Counted from the stretch's first letter, positions 16,560 through 24,136 are shown. The stretch is DNA of 35,609 bases from Candidatus Moraniibacteriota bacterium (GCA_012841575.1 DUUL01000011.1:1-35609), one strand, 5' to 3'. Made by a program: numbers and translations. The notes: generated from the sequence alone by a model not told the origin.

Positions 16560-16862
16560 ATGGTGAATTTAAGTGATAAGGGGAAAATTCGTGGACTAGA
16601 CAATCTCATTCGATCAATAGAGGTGAGTATGAGTGAATTAGAGAGTGATAGAAAAAGATTAGAGCGTAAAGTTGCAGAAAGGGATTTGCGCTTAAGAGTT
16701 ATTAAGAAGGAGATGGAGCGATTGCGTTTAGAGCGAGGTGACTTGGATTTGAGTAACGAGCAAGACAAGAAAAAACTGTTTTCAATTGAAGAGGAGTTGA
16801 GTTCACTAAAAAAACAACTTCAAGTTAAGCTGGCAGAGAGAAGAACGAGAGAGCGGTATTAA
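16560..16862 (+). CDS. Small coiled-coil protein, unknown function
   Basis: 100 residues, almost entirely charged heptad-like helix (IRSIEVSMSELESDRKRLER, then a KEMERLRLERGDLDLS stretch and EEELSSLKKQLQVKLAERR). No signal peptide or membrane segment. The ATG lies in AAAATCAATG, the same start context as gyrA, gatC and hpf, which supports the start. It converges on the membrane-protein gene at 16885-17406 with only 22 nt between stops. Low complexity prevents a family call. Confidence 0.6.
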   Translation: MVNLSDKGKIRGLDNLIRSIEVSMSELESDRKRLERKVAERDLRLRVIKKEMERLRLERGDLDLSNEQDKKKLFSIEEELSSLKKQLQVKLAERRTRERY

Positions 16863-16884
16863 AAGAGACGGAATTAACGAAGGC

Positions 16885-17406
16885 TTAAATGGACTTTTTG
16901 TTAAGCGTCTTAAAAAATGCAAGTGCAATTAGTCCTCCAGCAAGAGCTGTTACTAGCTGTGGCCAGGAAAACATTTGTAATAAGGGGGTTGTGGAGGAAG
17001 AGAAGATTAAGGAGGAGATAATGAATAAGATTGAGAATTTAATTAAACTAGCAAATATCATCGAAGCCAGTTTATTTTTTACTAAAGAGGCGCTTAAGAT
17101 TAGGGCGACGTTAGCTAGGATAATAAAAGGAATCATTGTTGCCATTGGTGCAGGCAGGAGACCATTTATAAGAGCAATACTAGAGGGGAAAATTGCAATA
17201 AGAGCGGCATTGATAAATCCTAAACGCCAAGCAGCTAAGAATAAAGTGGCATTAACAATTGAGCCAGTTATCCATTGATTGGCGGGAGTGTGAGCTAGTA
17301 AAGCCGGAGCGATAACTGCAACTAACAGGAGCAGCCCTGTTTCTACTAATTTGCCCACTTCAGTTGAGACAAAAACTGAGTTTAGTGCTAGAATTTTAGT
17401 TTTCAT
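16885..17406 (-). CDS. Multi-pass membrane protein of the hydrogenase-associated (ECF S-like) type
   Basis: 173 residues, about five hydrophobic helices. The segments NQWITGSIVNATLFLAAWRLG, PSSIALINGLLPAPMATMIPF and SWPQLVTALAGGL resemble a CPR/Firmicutes family that databases often label 'iron hydrogenase' although it has no Fe-S motif; its shape is closer to a small transporter S-component. It starts 10 nt after the TM1266-type regulator, so the two are one unit, divergent from nuoE-nuoF. There are no Cys residues, so a redox-metal role is unlikely. Confidence 0.7.
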   Translation of the reverse strand: MKTKILALNSVFVSTEVGKLVETGLLLLVAVIAPALLAHTPANQWITGSIVNATLFLAAWRLGFINAALIAIFPSSIALINGLLPAPMATMIPFIILANVALILSASLVKNKLASMIFASLIKFSILFIISSLIFSSSTTPLLQMFSWPQLVTALAGGLIALAFFKTLNKKSI

Positions 17407-17416
17407 TTAATTTTAA

Positions 17417-17686
17417 TTATTTAGTTAGGAAATTAATTTTAGCAACAATTCCATAAAGATTATTTATTTTTTCATTAAAAAGATTAAGTTCTTTACTGGA
17501 TCCTTGGCAGATTAAAGTAATTACTGCAGTGCAACCTTCAATGCATTTTGGTTGTAGATTAAGTCCAGTTCGAGCTAGAATTAAGTTGCTATTTTTAGTT
17601 AAAATAGAGTTGATGTTGGGGGCTTGAGTGACGCGATCTTTTATTAAAATGCCAATTGTTGCTAGGTGGGTTTTTGAGTTAAGCAT
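17417..17686 (-). CDS. TM1266-type iron-only hydrogenase system regulator
   Basis: 89 residues with an ACT-like ferredoxin fold pattern: HLATIGILIKDRVTQAPNIN, SILTKNSNLILARTGLN, CTAVITLICQGS, and LYGIVAKINFL. This matches the small regulator family named after TM1266, found beside FeFe-hydrogenase genes. Cys residues in the central CIEGC could sense ligand or metal, which is inference. It heads a two-gene minus-strand unit sharing an 87-nt control region with nuoE. Confidence 0.75.
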   Translation of the reverse strand: MLNSKTHLATIGILIKDRVTQAPNINSILTKNSNLILARTGLNLQPKCIEGCTAVITLICQGSSKELNLFNEKINNLYGIVAKINFLTK

Positions 17687-17742
17687 AAAAATTAGTTGAT
17701 TTATTATTTAATGATAGCATAGCACAAATTTTCAGTTTATTG

Positions 17743-17748
17743 TATAAT
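17743..17748 (+). promoter_or_regulatory. -10 box in the shared intergenic region, for nuoE
   Basis: TATAAT preceded by TG (extended -10), 25 nt before the nuoE ATG. The -35 region (TAGCAC, 17 nt upstream) is poor. The gap 17687-17773 must also hold the divergent promoter for the regulator gene. Confidence 0.5.
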
Positions 17749-17773
17749 TAGAACAAAGTTTTAATAAATAAAA

Positions 17774-18217
17774 ATGACAACTCAAAATATTCTTTTGCAC
17801 TATTCTCCACAGCGCAGGAATTTATTACCAGTAATTAAAGAGGTTAGTCGGGAAGAGGGTTTTGTTTCTGAAACAGCTGCTGATTTAATTGCTAAATATT
17901 TTAATTTAACTCGAGCGGAGGTTTTAAGTGCAGCAACTTTTTACAGCGAAGTGAAGACGAAAAAGCAACCAGAATTGATAATCAAGGTTTGTGATGGGGC
18001 AAATTGCAATTTAAAGGGATCTGAAGAAACGCTGCGACAAATCGAACTTTTTTTGGGACAAAAAGAGGGTGATGAACATAATGCGCTAGTGAAAATTGAG
18101 CGAGTAAGTTGTTTCGGACAGTGCTTATCTGGACCAAATGTGCAAATCGGAGAAACAATTTATGATAAAATTTTTCCAGATAGGGTGATTGATTTGTTGC
18201 GAGGCTATTTGGAGTAA
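17774..18217 (+). CDS. nuoE: NuoE-like thioredoxin-fold [2Fe-2S] subunit
   Basis: 147 residues, the family's usual small form. An N-terminal helical bundle (RNLLPVIKEVSREEGFVSET) precedes a thioredoxin-like ferredoxin domain with Cys73-x4-Cys78 (CDGANC) and Cys113-x3-Cys117 (CFGQC), the four [2Fe-2S] ligands. ATFYSEV is the conserved turn before it. In complex I or bifurcating hydrogenases it pairs with the NuoF flavoprotein for NAD(P)H chemistry. nuoF follows after 7 nt. No other complex I subunit is here, so it probably belongs to a soluble NADH-linked enzyme. Confidence 0.9.
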   Translation: MTTQNILLHYSPQRRNLLPVIKEVSREEGFVSETAADLIAKYFNLTRAEVLSAATFYSEVKTKKQPELIIKVCDGANCNLKGSEETLRQIELFLGQKEGDEHNALVKIERVSCFGQCLSGPNVQIGETIYDKIFPDRVIDLLRGYLE

Positions 18218-18224
18218 AAATGAC

Positions 18225-19475
18225 ATGAAAAAACAAAAATCAATAAAAATAATTACAAAATATTGGGGAGAAATTGATCCGAATTCTCTTGAAAGTTATC
18301 GTCGAAAAAGCGGATATGAGGCGTTAAGAAAAGCTTTGCGACAAGATTCAGAAGTGATTTTGCAAGAAATCATTAAGTCTGGCTTGCGCGGCAGAGGTGG
18401 CGCAGGTTTTTTAACTGGAGCTAAATGGCAGTTAGCGGCTGAAAAGAATTCTTCTAAAAAATACTTTATTGCAAACTTAAATGAGTCTGAGCCAGGAGTC
18501 TTTAAGGATCGTCTTTTAGCGGAAAATAACCCTCATCAAATAGTAGAAGGGTTAATTATCGCAGCTTATGCCGTGGGTGCAACAAGGGCCTTTATTTACC
18601 TTAATCCTTGTTATAAGAAGGCAAAAATGCTATTGGAAAATGCTCTTCGAGAAGCCTATGAGAAGAAAATCTTAGGAAAATCAGTAATGGGAAGCTTCTT
18701 TGAATTAGAGATTGAAGTTTTTGAAGGTGCAGGTTCTTATGTATGCGGAGAAGAATCGGCTTTAGTTAATTCTATGGAGGGGCGACGAGCTGAACCGAGA
18801 AAGCGCCCGCCCTTTGTTTGCGAGCAAGGGCTAGAAAATTTTCCAACAGTGGTTAATAATGTGGAAACACTGGCCAATATTCCAGAGATAATTTTGAATG
18901 GAGCGGACAATTATCGCCACTTGGGAGCAATTGATTCTCCCGGAACAAAGCTATTTTGTATTGATGGATCAGTTGAATCACCTGGTTTATACGAAGCTTT
19001 ATTGGGAGTAACCACTAGGGAGTTAATTTATGATTATGCTGGTGGAGTACAAAGAGGGAAGGATTTTTTACTAGCACAAATTGGTGGTGTTGGGGGTTTT
19101 TTTGCACCGACAGGACTTTTGGATGAACCTTTAGTTTATGGTCGCAATACTAAGTTAGCATTGGGTTCGGGTGGAATTTTAGTTTTAGATAAGATGGTTG
19201 ATTGGAAAAAATTAATGGTTTCTTGGATGAGATTTTTTCAACGGGAGTCTTGTGGTAAGTGTGTTCCTTGTCGTGAGGGTACTTTTCGAGCATTAGCAAT
19301 TTTACGTCGCTTGGAGCAGGGTGATTTTTCTGAGGATGACTTAAAAGATTTGAAAAAGATAATCTGGGCACTAGAAAAAACTTCTTTCTGTGCTTTTGGT
19401 CGATTTGCCGCCAATGGCATTAAAGAAGTTATGCGATATGAATTAGTGCAGGATTTTAAGGAGAGATTGATTTGA
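18225..19475 (+). CDS. nuoF: NuoF-like NADH-binding flavoprotein
   Basis: 416 residues from ATG 18225. This start follows GGAG (18211-18214) located in the end of nuoE, indicating coupled translation; a longer frame to 18189 overlaps nuoE. FMN/NADH sites: GLRGRGGAGFLTGAKW, NESEPGVFKDRLL, GAGSYVCGEESALVNSMEG. An SLBB-like segment follows, then the [4Fe-4S] ligands Cys343, Cys346, Cys349 (ESCGKCVPC) and Cys389. It lacks the extra N-terminal and C-terminal Fe-S domains of HydB-type subunits. It ends before a terminator with no catalytic subunit after it. Confidence 0.92.
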   Translation: MKKQKSIKIITKYWGEIDPNSLESYRRKSGYEALRKALRQDSEVILQEIIKSGLRGRGGAGFLTGAKWQLAAEKNSSKKYFIANLNESEPGVFKDRLLAENNPHQIVEGLIIAAYAVGATRAFIYLNPCYKKAKMLLENALREAYEKKILGKSVMGSFFELEIEVFEGAGSYVCGEESALVNSMEGRRAEPRKRPPFVCEQGLENFPTVVNNVETLANIPEIILNGADNYRHLGAIDSPGTKLFCIDGSVESPGLYEALLGVTTRELIYDYAGGVQRGKDFLLAQIGGVGGFFAPTGLLDEPLVYGRNTKLALGSGGILVLDKMVDWKKLMVSWMRFFQRESCGKCVPCREGTFRALAILRRLEQGDFSEDDLKDLKKIIWALEKTSFCAFGRFAANGIKEVMRYELVQDFKERLI

Positions 19476-19500
19476 GCAAATTTTTCTAATCATAACTAAG

Positions 19501-19518
19501 CCTAGATGAAAATCTAGG
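19501..19518. other. Short perfect hairpin downstream of nuoF
   Basis: CCTAGAT-GAAA-ATCTAGG. No T-run follows, so it is not a terminator on the plus strand by itself; it may protect the 3' end of the nuoEF transcript. Confidence 0.5.
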
Positions 19519-19566
19519 AAAGATGAGGGTTAAATTAATTTTCAGAAAAAACTCAAATTAGATAAT

Positions 19567-19596
19567 AAAAAAGAACCGCGTTTGCGGTTCTTTTTT
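19567..19596. terminator. Bidirectional terminator between nuoF and efp
   Basis: A perfect 13-bp stem (19567-19579 with 19584-19596, loop GTTT) with an A-run on one arm and T-run on the other, between convergent genes. Confidence 0.9.
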
Positions 19597-19610
19597 GCTC
19601 CAAGCATTTT

Positions 19611-20177
19611 TTATTTTTTCCCAGCACGTTCAGCATATTGACCAGTTTGGGTATTAACTCGAATAATATCACCAGTCTCAATAAAAAGAGGCACGCTAAC
19701 TTTAACTCCAGTTTCTAGAGTGACTTGCTTGGAGCCTCCATCAGCAGTATTGCCCTTAATTGAGGGCGGAGCCTCGGTTACTTCCAGGTCAATTTTAATA
19801 GGCAATTCAATGTTAATCGCCTCTCCTTCGAAATAGAGAACGCTAACTAAAGCACCTTCCTTGAGAAACCCAGAGCCTTCTCCAATTATTTCCCCCGATA
19901 ATTCGAATTGTTCATAGGCTTCATTGTCCATGAAATAGAATTTTTCTCCATCTTGATAAAGGTATTGTGCCTCTTTGGATTGAATTTCTGCCGCCTCAAC
20001 CTTATCGTTACCCTGGAAGGTTTTATTTAAAATGGCACCAGTGCGTAGATTACGCAATTTTGTTCTTAAAACAGCACCAGCTCTCCCCATTTTAGAGTGT
20101 TGATCAAAAATAACCGTGAAGGGATCACCATCTACAACAATTCTTTTTCCCGTTTTAATTTCATTAAGACTCAACAT
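19611..20177 (-). CDS. efp: Elongation factor P with Arg at the tip position
   Basis: 188 residues with three EF-P domains: N-terminal KOW-like barrel, central OB fold (YQDGEKFYFMDNEAYEQFEL) and C-terminal OB fold. EF-P relieves ribosome stalling at polyproline. The N-domain loop that reaches the peptidyl centre reads SKMGRAGA, giving Arg32 where Lys is modified in E. coli-like factors. Arg32 is the residue rhamnosylated by EarP in some proteobacteria; no EarP gene is in the window, so modification is unknown. It is the last gene of the rpsF-ssb-rpsR-efp series. Confidence 0.95.
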   Translation of the reverse strand: MLSLNEIKTGKRIVVDGDPFTVIFDQHSKMGRAGAVLRTKLRNLRTGAILNKTFQGNDKVEAAEIQSKEAQYLYQDGEKFYFMDNEAYEQFELSGEIIGEGSGFLKEGALVSVLYFEGEAINIELPIKIDLEVTEAPPSIKGNTADGGSKQVTLETGVKVSVPLFIETGDIIRVNTQTGQYAERAGKK

Positions 20178-20210
20178 TTATTTTATTTATTTTGACAAAG
20201 GTTATTTAAA

Positions 20211-20450
20211 TTAACGAGCAACAAAAGGCAGTAGTCCAATTACACGAGAGCGCTTAATAGAGCGAACCAAGGCACGTTGATGTTTAGCACAGGTGCCAGT
20301 TTTCTTGGGAGGAATAATTTTTCCAACAGTATTAATAAAGCGACGCAAAAAAATAATATCCTTATAGTCGACTTGTTTAATGTTGTGATTGCACAGATAG
20401 CACTCTTTCTTGGTAGCTGTTTGTGGTGTATTACGGGAAGCTTTATTCAT
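20211..20450 (-). CDS. rpsR: 30S ribosomal protein S18
   Basis: 79 residues: YKDIIFLRRFINTVGKIIPPKKTGTCAKHQRALVRSIKRSR is the diagnostic S18 core (two adjacent blocks). It keeps the zinc-type ligands Cys17, Cys20 (CYLC), Cys54 and His57, which many bacterial S18 proteins have lost. S18 binds S6 in the 30S platform, and rpsF lies two genes upstream. It starts 18 nt after the ssb stop. Confidence 0.96.
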   Translation of the reverse strand: MNKASRNTPQTATKKECYLCNHNIKQVDYKDIIFLRRFINTVGKIIPPKKTGTCAKHQRALVRSIKRSRVIGLLPFVAR

Positions 20451-20468
20451 AATTAGTTAAGTAAATTA

Positions 20469-20951
20469 TTAAAATGGAATATCTTCAATGCGAACTTCTT
20501 CTTTATCATCATCAATGTTAATGGTTGGAATCTCTTCTGGTGCAGGGACATTGATGTTGCTATTTTCTTGATTGTTAGCGGGAGGAGCTTGGTTAGGATT
20601 AACACCAGGCTGAGAATTTCCTCTTGGACTAAGCATGATAACGTTATCAGCCACAACTTCAGTCCAGTATCTTTTTTGTCCTTGCTGATCATCATAGCTA
20701 CGATGAGTTAGGCGACCCTCAACATAAATCTTTTGCCCCTTAGTTACGTACTGCGAGATTATTTCAGAAAGTTTTCCCCAGGCAACAATATTGTGAAACT
20801 GAGATTCTTCCTTCGCTTCTCCAGTGTTCTTGTCTTTCCAACGACGGTTAGTTGCTAGACGAAATTGAGCTACAGTTTGTCCAGAAGGAATTGTTCTTAA
20901 TTCAGGAGCACTAACGATGTTTCCGATGAACATTACTTTGTTAAGATCCAT
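20469..20951 (-). CDS. ssb: Single-stranded DNA-binding protein
   Basis: 160 residues. The N-terminal OB fold (about 1-108) has NKVMFIGNIVSAPELR, QFRLATNRRWKD, FHNIVAWGKLSEI, and KGQKIYVEGRLTHRSY. A Pro/Asn/Gln-rich linker follows, ending in the acidic tip IEDIPF, equivalent to the DDIPF peptide that recruits replication and repair proteins. Gene order rpsF-ssb-rpsR is the common bacterial arrangement. Confidence 0.96.
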   Translation of the reverse strand: MDLNKVMFIGNIVSAPELRTIPSGQTVAQFRLATNRRWKDKNTGEAKEESQFHNIVAWGKLSEIISQYVTKGQKIYVEGRLTHRSYDDQQGQKRYWTEVVADNVIMLSPRGNSQPGVNPNQAPPANNQENSNINVPAPEEIPTINIDDDKEEVRIEDIPF

Positions 20952-20997
20952 TGTTTTGTTTTTTTAATAATTATAATTTAAAAGTGACTAAGTTAGC

Positions 20998-21717
20998 TTA
21001 AATATCCAAAATCTCATCTAACTTCTTGTCTAAGTCTTCTAAGCTAGCTTGCTTTTTAGTTGGTCGACGTTTAACCTCTTCTTTTTCTGATTCAGTAGTT
21101 TGTTCAGGAGAGCTTGAAGGTTTTTCTTCTTTTTTCACTTTAGGGGAGGTTGATTTTTCTTCAACTTCTTCGCTTTTCTTGTCCTCTTTGTCGCCTAAAG
21201 TAGCAACAACTTCTTCTTCAATGGAGGATTCTTTCTCTTCCTCTACTATTTTTTCCTCTTCTTGTTTCGGTGAAGTTTCAGTTGGCACTGTTGATTTAGA
21301 AATAACTTCTTTTTCTAACTCATCTGATTTAGAGGTTTTTTTAGCAGGAGTTGTTTTTGGGTCAGCTTGAGCTGTTACTGGTTGCTCTGCAGAGGTATCT
21401 TCCTGAAGTTCTCTTTTCTCTAGAGCTGGCAAATCATCTGCTTTAACAATTAAGTAGCGAGCAACAGAGTGATTAAGGTTTAGTTCAGATTTCAACTCTT
21501 TAAGAGCTTCAGGCTTGCCATCTACTTCAAAGCGGAAAACTGAATAAAAACCGTAACGCTCTTTTCTAATTTCATAGGCCAATTTTCTTTTTTGATAAAA
21601 TAACTGATCGGTAATTTTCCCAGCCGTTTTTTCAATCAAATTTTTAACCTCAGTGCGAATCTTGTCTAAATTTTCAGTGTTAGATTGTAAAATCAGGAAA
21701 TTGATCTCGTATTGCAT
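20998..21717 (-). CDS. rpsF: 30S ribosomal protein S6 with long acidic C-terminal extension
   Basis: 239 residues against about 95-135 for usual S6. The first 100 residues are a complete S6 fold (YEINFLILQSNTENLDKIR, AYEIRKERYGFYSVFRFEV, NHSVARYLIVKAD). Residues from about 110 on are a low-complexity tail rich in Glu, Lys, Ser, Thr and Pro, ending in LEDLDKKLDEILDI, a short helix. The tail is likely disordered and exposed at the 30S platform. It is the first gene of the rpsF-ssb-rpsR-efp series. The antisense Ser-rich frame at 21026-21370 is a shadow of the tail. Confidence 0.93.
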   Translation of the reverse strand: MQYEINFLILQSNTENLDKIRTEVKNLIEKTAGKITDQLFYQKRKLAYEIRKERYGFYSVFRFEVDGKPEALKELKSELNLNHSVARYLIVKADDLPALEKRELQEDTSAEQPVTAQADPKTTPAKKTSKSDELEKEVISKSTVPTETSPKQEEEKIVEEEKESSIEEEVVATLGDKEDKKSEEVEEKSTSPKVKKEEKPSSSPEQTTESEKEEVKRRPTKKQASLEDLDKKLDEILDI

Positions 21718-21854
21718 GATTTTTAAATTTATAAATTATAAATGATTAGCATTAGAATAATCTCAATTGCGTTCACAATATCTATAAAGGATAAATATGA
21801 AGTTAGATAGAGAAAACAGTGATCTTAAAAAGTGATATTTTTTCTAAAACAAAA

Positions 21855-21911
21855 TCCACCAGTTGGCGGTAGTGGTTTTTCTAATTCCCGATAGGCGGGA
21901 CGGAAAAACAC
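21855..21911. repeat. Palindrome-rich intergenic segment, possibly REP-like
   Basis: In the 339-nt gap between rpsF and map lie two nearby imperfect palindromes: one around CCACCAGTTGGCGG, and a longer one in which TTTTTC pairs with GAAAAA around an inner CCCGATAGGCGGG. A further A/T palindrome (ACTAAATTTAGT) lies near 21926. G+C content is locally higher than its surroundings. I see no gene here. Confidence 0.4.
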
Positions 21912-22056
21912 AGGGACTTTTTAAAACTAAATTTAGTTTAGTGATTTTTTCAAAAAAGTCAAGAAAGAGTTGCCATTTTTCAAAGTAAGAGGTAAGCTTA
22001 AGGGGAAAATAAAATAGATAATTGAGGGTTGGATTTTGAATTGAATAATTTTGTTT

Positions 22057-22824
22057 ATGGCAAAAGTAACCAAAAAATCTAAGAGAGAAATCAGGCAATT
22101 GCGAGAGGGTGGGAAGATTTTGGCAGAGACATTAGCCTTATTAACAGAAAAATTAGAGAAAGAGGGTGGGGGCGAAATTTCAACTAAGGCACTAGATCAA
22201 TTGGCTGAGAAAAATATTCGAAAATACAGAGCAGAGCCTTCTTTTTTGGGCTATAATAATTTTCCTGCAAGTTTGTGTGTTTCTTTAAACAATGAGATTG
22301 TTCACGGAGTGCCTAAGGAAGAGCGAATTATTCAAGAAGGTGACTTAATTAAACTTGATTTGGGAGTGAAATACAAAGGCTTGTTTACGGATTCAGCAAT
22401 TTCTTTACCGGTGGGACAAGTTAGCAAAATCGCCTATCGCTTAATTGATGTAACGCGTCAGAGTTTGATGATTGGTTTGGAGCAAATTTATCCTGGCTTT
22501 TGTTTAGGTAACTATGGGGCGGCTGTTGATCGCTATGCTCGAAAAAATGGATTTTCTACAGTTAAAAGCTTGGTGGGTCATGGGGTAGGATATGCTGTCC
22601 ACGAGCCACCACAAATTACTAATTTTGGTAAAGTGGGGGAGGGTTTGAAAATTGAAGAGGGAATGGTTTTAGCACTGGAGCCAATGTTAAATGAAGGGAA
22701 AGATGGGATAAAACTGGCTCTGGATGAACTTACTTTTTTAACAGAGGACGGTAAGTTATCAGCTCACTTTGAACACACTGTCGCTGTAACTAACAATGGT
22801 TGTGAAATTTTAACAGAACTTTAG
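22057..22824 (+). CDS. map: Methionine aminopeptidase, type I
   Basis: 255 residues from ATG 22057 (the frame extends only two codons to TTG 22051). It removes the initiator Met co-translationally. All five metal ligands are visible: Asp101, Asp112, His175, Glu208 and Glu239, in KLDLGVKYKGLFTDSA, GHGVGYAVHEPP, ALEPMLNEG and HFEHTVAVT. There is no N-terminal SH3-binding or zinc extension, so it is the short bacterial form. No secY-adk context here, unlike many bacteria. Confidence 0.95.
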   Translation: MAKVTKKSKREIRQLREGGKILAETLALLTEKLEKEGGGEISTKALDQLAEKNIRKYRAEPSFLGYNNFPASLCVSLNNEIVHGVPKEERIIQEGDLIKLDLGVKYKGLFTDSAISLPVGQVSKIAYRLIDVTRQSLMIGLEQIYPGFCLGNYGAAVDRYARKNGFSTVKSLVGHGVGYAVHEPPQITNFGKVGEGLKIEEGMVLALEPMLNEGKDGIKLALDELTFLTEDGKLSAHFEHTVAVTNNGCEILTEL

Positions 22825-22887
22825 GTATAGATACTTCAACAGACTTAAGCTAAGATCTGCAGTTAGTTTTTACTCAAAGATTAAAAA

Positions 22888-23298
22888 ATGAAACAGAAAA
22901 ATCAAATAATAACAAGCTATTATATTGGCTTGGATTGGGGAGAAGCACGTTGCGGGTTAGCTTTAGCTGATAGTGAATTAAAAGTGGCAACAGCTTTGGA
23001 GGAAATTGCAACGAATAAATTGAAAGAGCGATTGTCTTGGTTTAGGCAAGAATATGGCAATCCGATTATTATCCTGGGTGTTCCAGGAAAAGGTCATTTA
23101 ACCGAAAATTGGAATAAAATTAAAAAAATAAAACAAGAGTTAGAAGGAGAAGATTGGATTGTGGAAACTCATGAGGAGTTTTTTTCCACTAAAGAGGCGA
23201 TTAGTAACCTTAAAGCTGCTCAAAAGAAAAAAATTAATAAACGTGACAATATGGAAGCGGCACGGATAATTTTGCAAAGCTGGTTGGAAAAGAGCTAA
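22888..23298 (+). CDS. ruvX: RuvX/YqgF-family RNase H-fold nuclease
   Basis: 136 residues: YYIGLDWGEARCGLALAD (first catalytic Asp16), IIILGVPGK, an acidic ETHEEFFSTKEA, and the last acidic motif in RDNMEAARIILQSWLE. These match the YqgF fold, a putative Holliday-junction resolvase also tied to 16S rRNA processing. The second strand motif (usually VVGLP) is conservative. It is 63 nt after map. The in vivo substrate is inferred from the family. Confidence 0.88.
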   Translation: MKQKNQIITSYYIGLDWGEARCGLALADSELKVATALEEIATNKLKERLSWFRQEYGNPIIILGVPGKGHLTENWNKIKKIKQELEGEDWIVETHEEFFSTKEAISNLKAAQKKKINKRDNMEAARIILQSWLEKS

Positions 23299-23312
23299 AA
23301 ATATGCTATAAT
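23284..23312 (+). promoter_or_regulatory. Extended -10 promoter of the glycosyltransferase gene
   Basis: TTGGAA (23284-23289), 17-nt spacer, TGC-TATAAT (23307-23312). The 17-mer TAAAAATATGCTATAAT is identical to the promoter of the RNA at 26720. Confidence 0.75.
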
Positions 23313-23350
23313 TAAGGGGTGTGAGAAATTTTTTATTCTTATTAATTACA

Positions 23351-24136
23351 ATGGAAAATAATCAAAAAATGGAAAATAAAAAACCGATGTATTCAGTAGT
23401 TATTCCCACTTATAATGAAAGTAAGCGTTATAAGGAGATGGTGGCGCATTTGCATTCAATTGAAGACTATTTTTCTTCTTTGGGACAAAGTTACGAAGTG
23501 TTGATTGTTTTGGATGGACCAACAGATGGAACGGATAAGTTAGTAAAAGAGCAAGCGGAAAAATTTAAAGAAATAAGGATAATTGATCGAAAAGAGAATC
23601 GAGGAAAAGGTTATTCTGTGCGAGAAGGACTGATGGAAGCGCAGGGACAGATCAGGCTATTTACTGATATGGACGGAGCCACTCCCATTAAAATGCTGGA
23701 TCGGATGATTCCTTTTTTTCAAAATGGCGCAGATATTGTTATTGGGTCGAGAGATATTGTTGGAACTGAAATTAAAAAGCATCAACCTAAATGGAAAGAG
23801 TTCTTGGGTAATGTAGGCAATATTCTTATCCAGGTAGTTGCTGGATTGTGGGGCATTAGAGATACGCAATGTGGATTTAAGGCTTTTACAGAAAAAGTAG
23901 TAAAAGATATTATCCCAAGAACAACAGTTGATCGTTGGGGAGTTGATTTTGAAATTTTGGTTATAGGGAAGAAACGCGGATTTTCCATTAAAGAAGTTCC
24001 GGTAGAGTGGTTAGATGCGGGCAGTAGTTTAGTTGGAATTTCTGGCTACATTGACACCTTACGTGAGTTGGCAAAGGTTCGTTGGAATTTGATGCGGGGA
24101 ACCTATCGCCTAAAAGAAGATTTAGAGCAGAACTAG
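23351..24136 (+). CDS. Family 2 glycosyltransferase, dolichyl-phosphate-glucose synthase-like
   Basis: 261 residues from ATG 23351; the longer GTG start at 23321 would overlap the transcript start. GT-A fold: YSVVIPTYNESKRYKEM, VLIVLDGPTDGTDKL, NRGKGYSVREGL, the DxD-type FTDMDGATP, then IVIGSRDI, QCGFKAFT and DRWGVDFEILV. This pattern is that of enzymes adding a sugar from UDP/GDP-sugar to a polyprenyl phosphate. There is no membrane helix. It likely supplies lipid-linked sugar for cell-surface glycans. Its stop codon overlaps the convergent gene's stop. Confidence 0.88.
   Translation: MENNQKMENKKPMYSVVIPTYNESKRYKEMVAHLHSIEDYFSSLGQSYEVLIVLDGPTDGTDKLVKEQAEKFKEIRIIDRKENRGKGYSVREGLMEAQGQIRLFTDMDGATPIKMLDRMIPFFQNGADIVIGSRDIVGTEIKKHQPKWKEFLGNVGNILIQVVAGLWGIRDTQCGFKAFTEKVVKDIIPRTTVDRWGVDFEILVIGKKRGFSIKEVPVEWLDAGSSLVGISGYIDTLRELAKVRWNLMRGTYRLKEDLEQN

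Noticed and set aside
21026-21370. Ser-rich plus-strand open frame
   Set aside because: It is antisense to the Glu/Lys-rich S6 tail; the low-complexity codons produce it.
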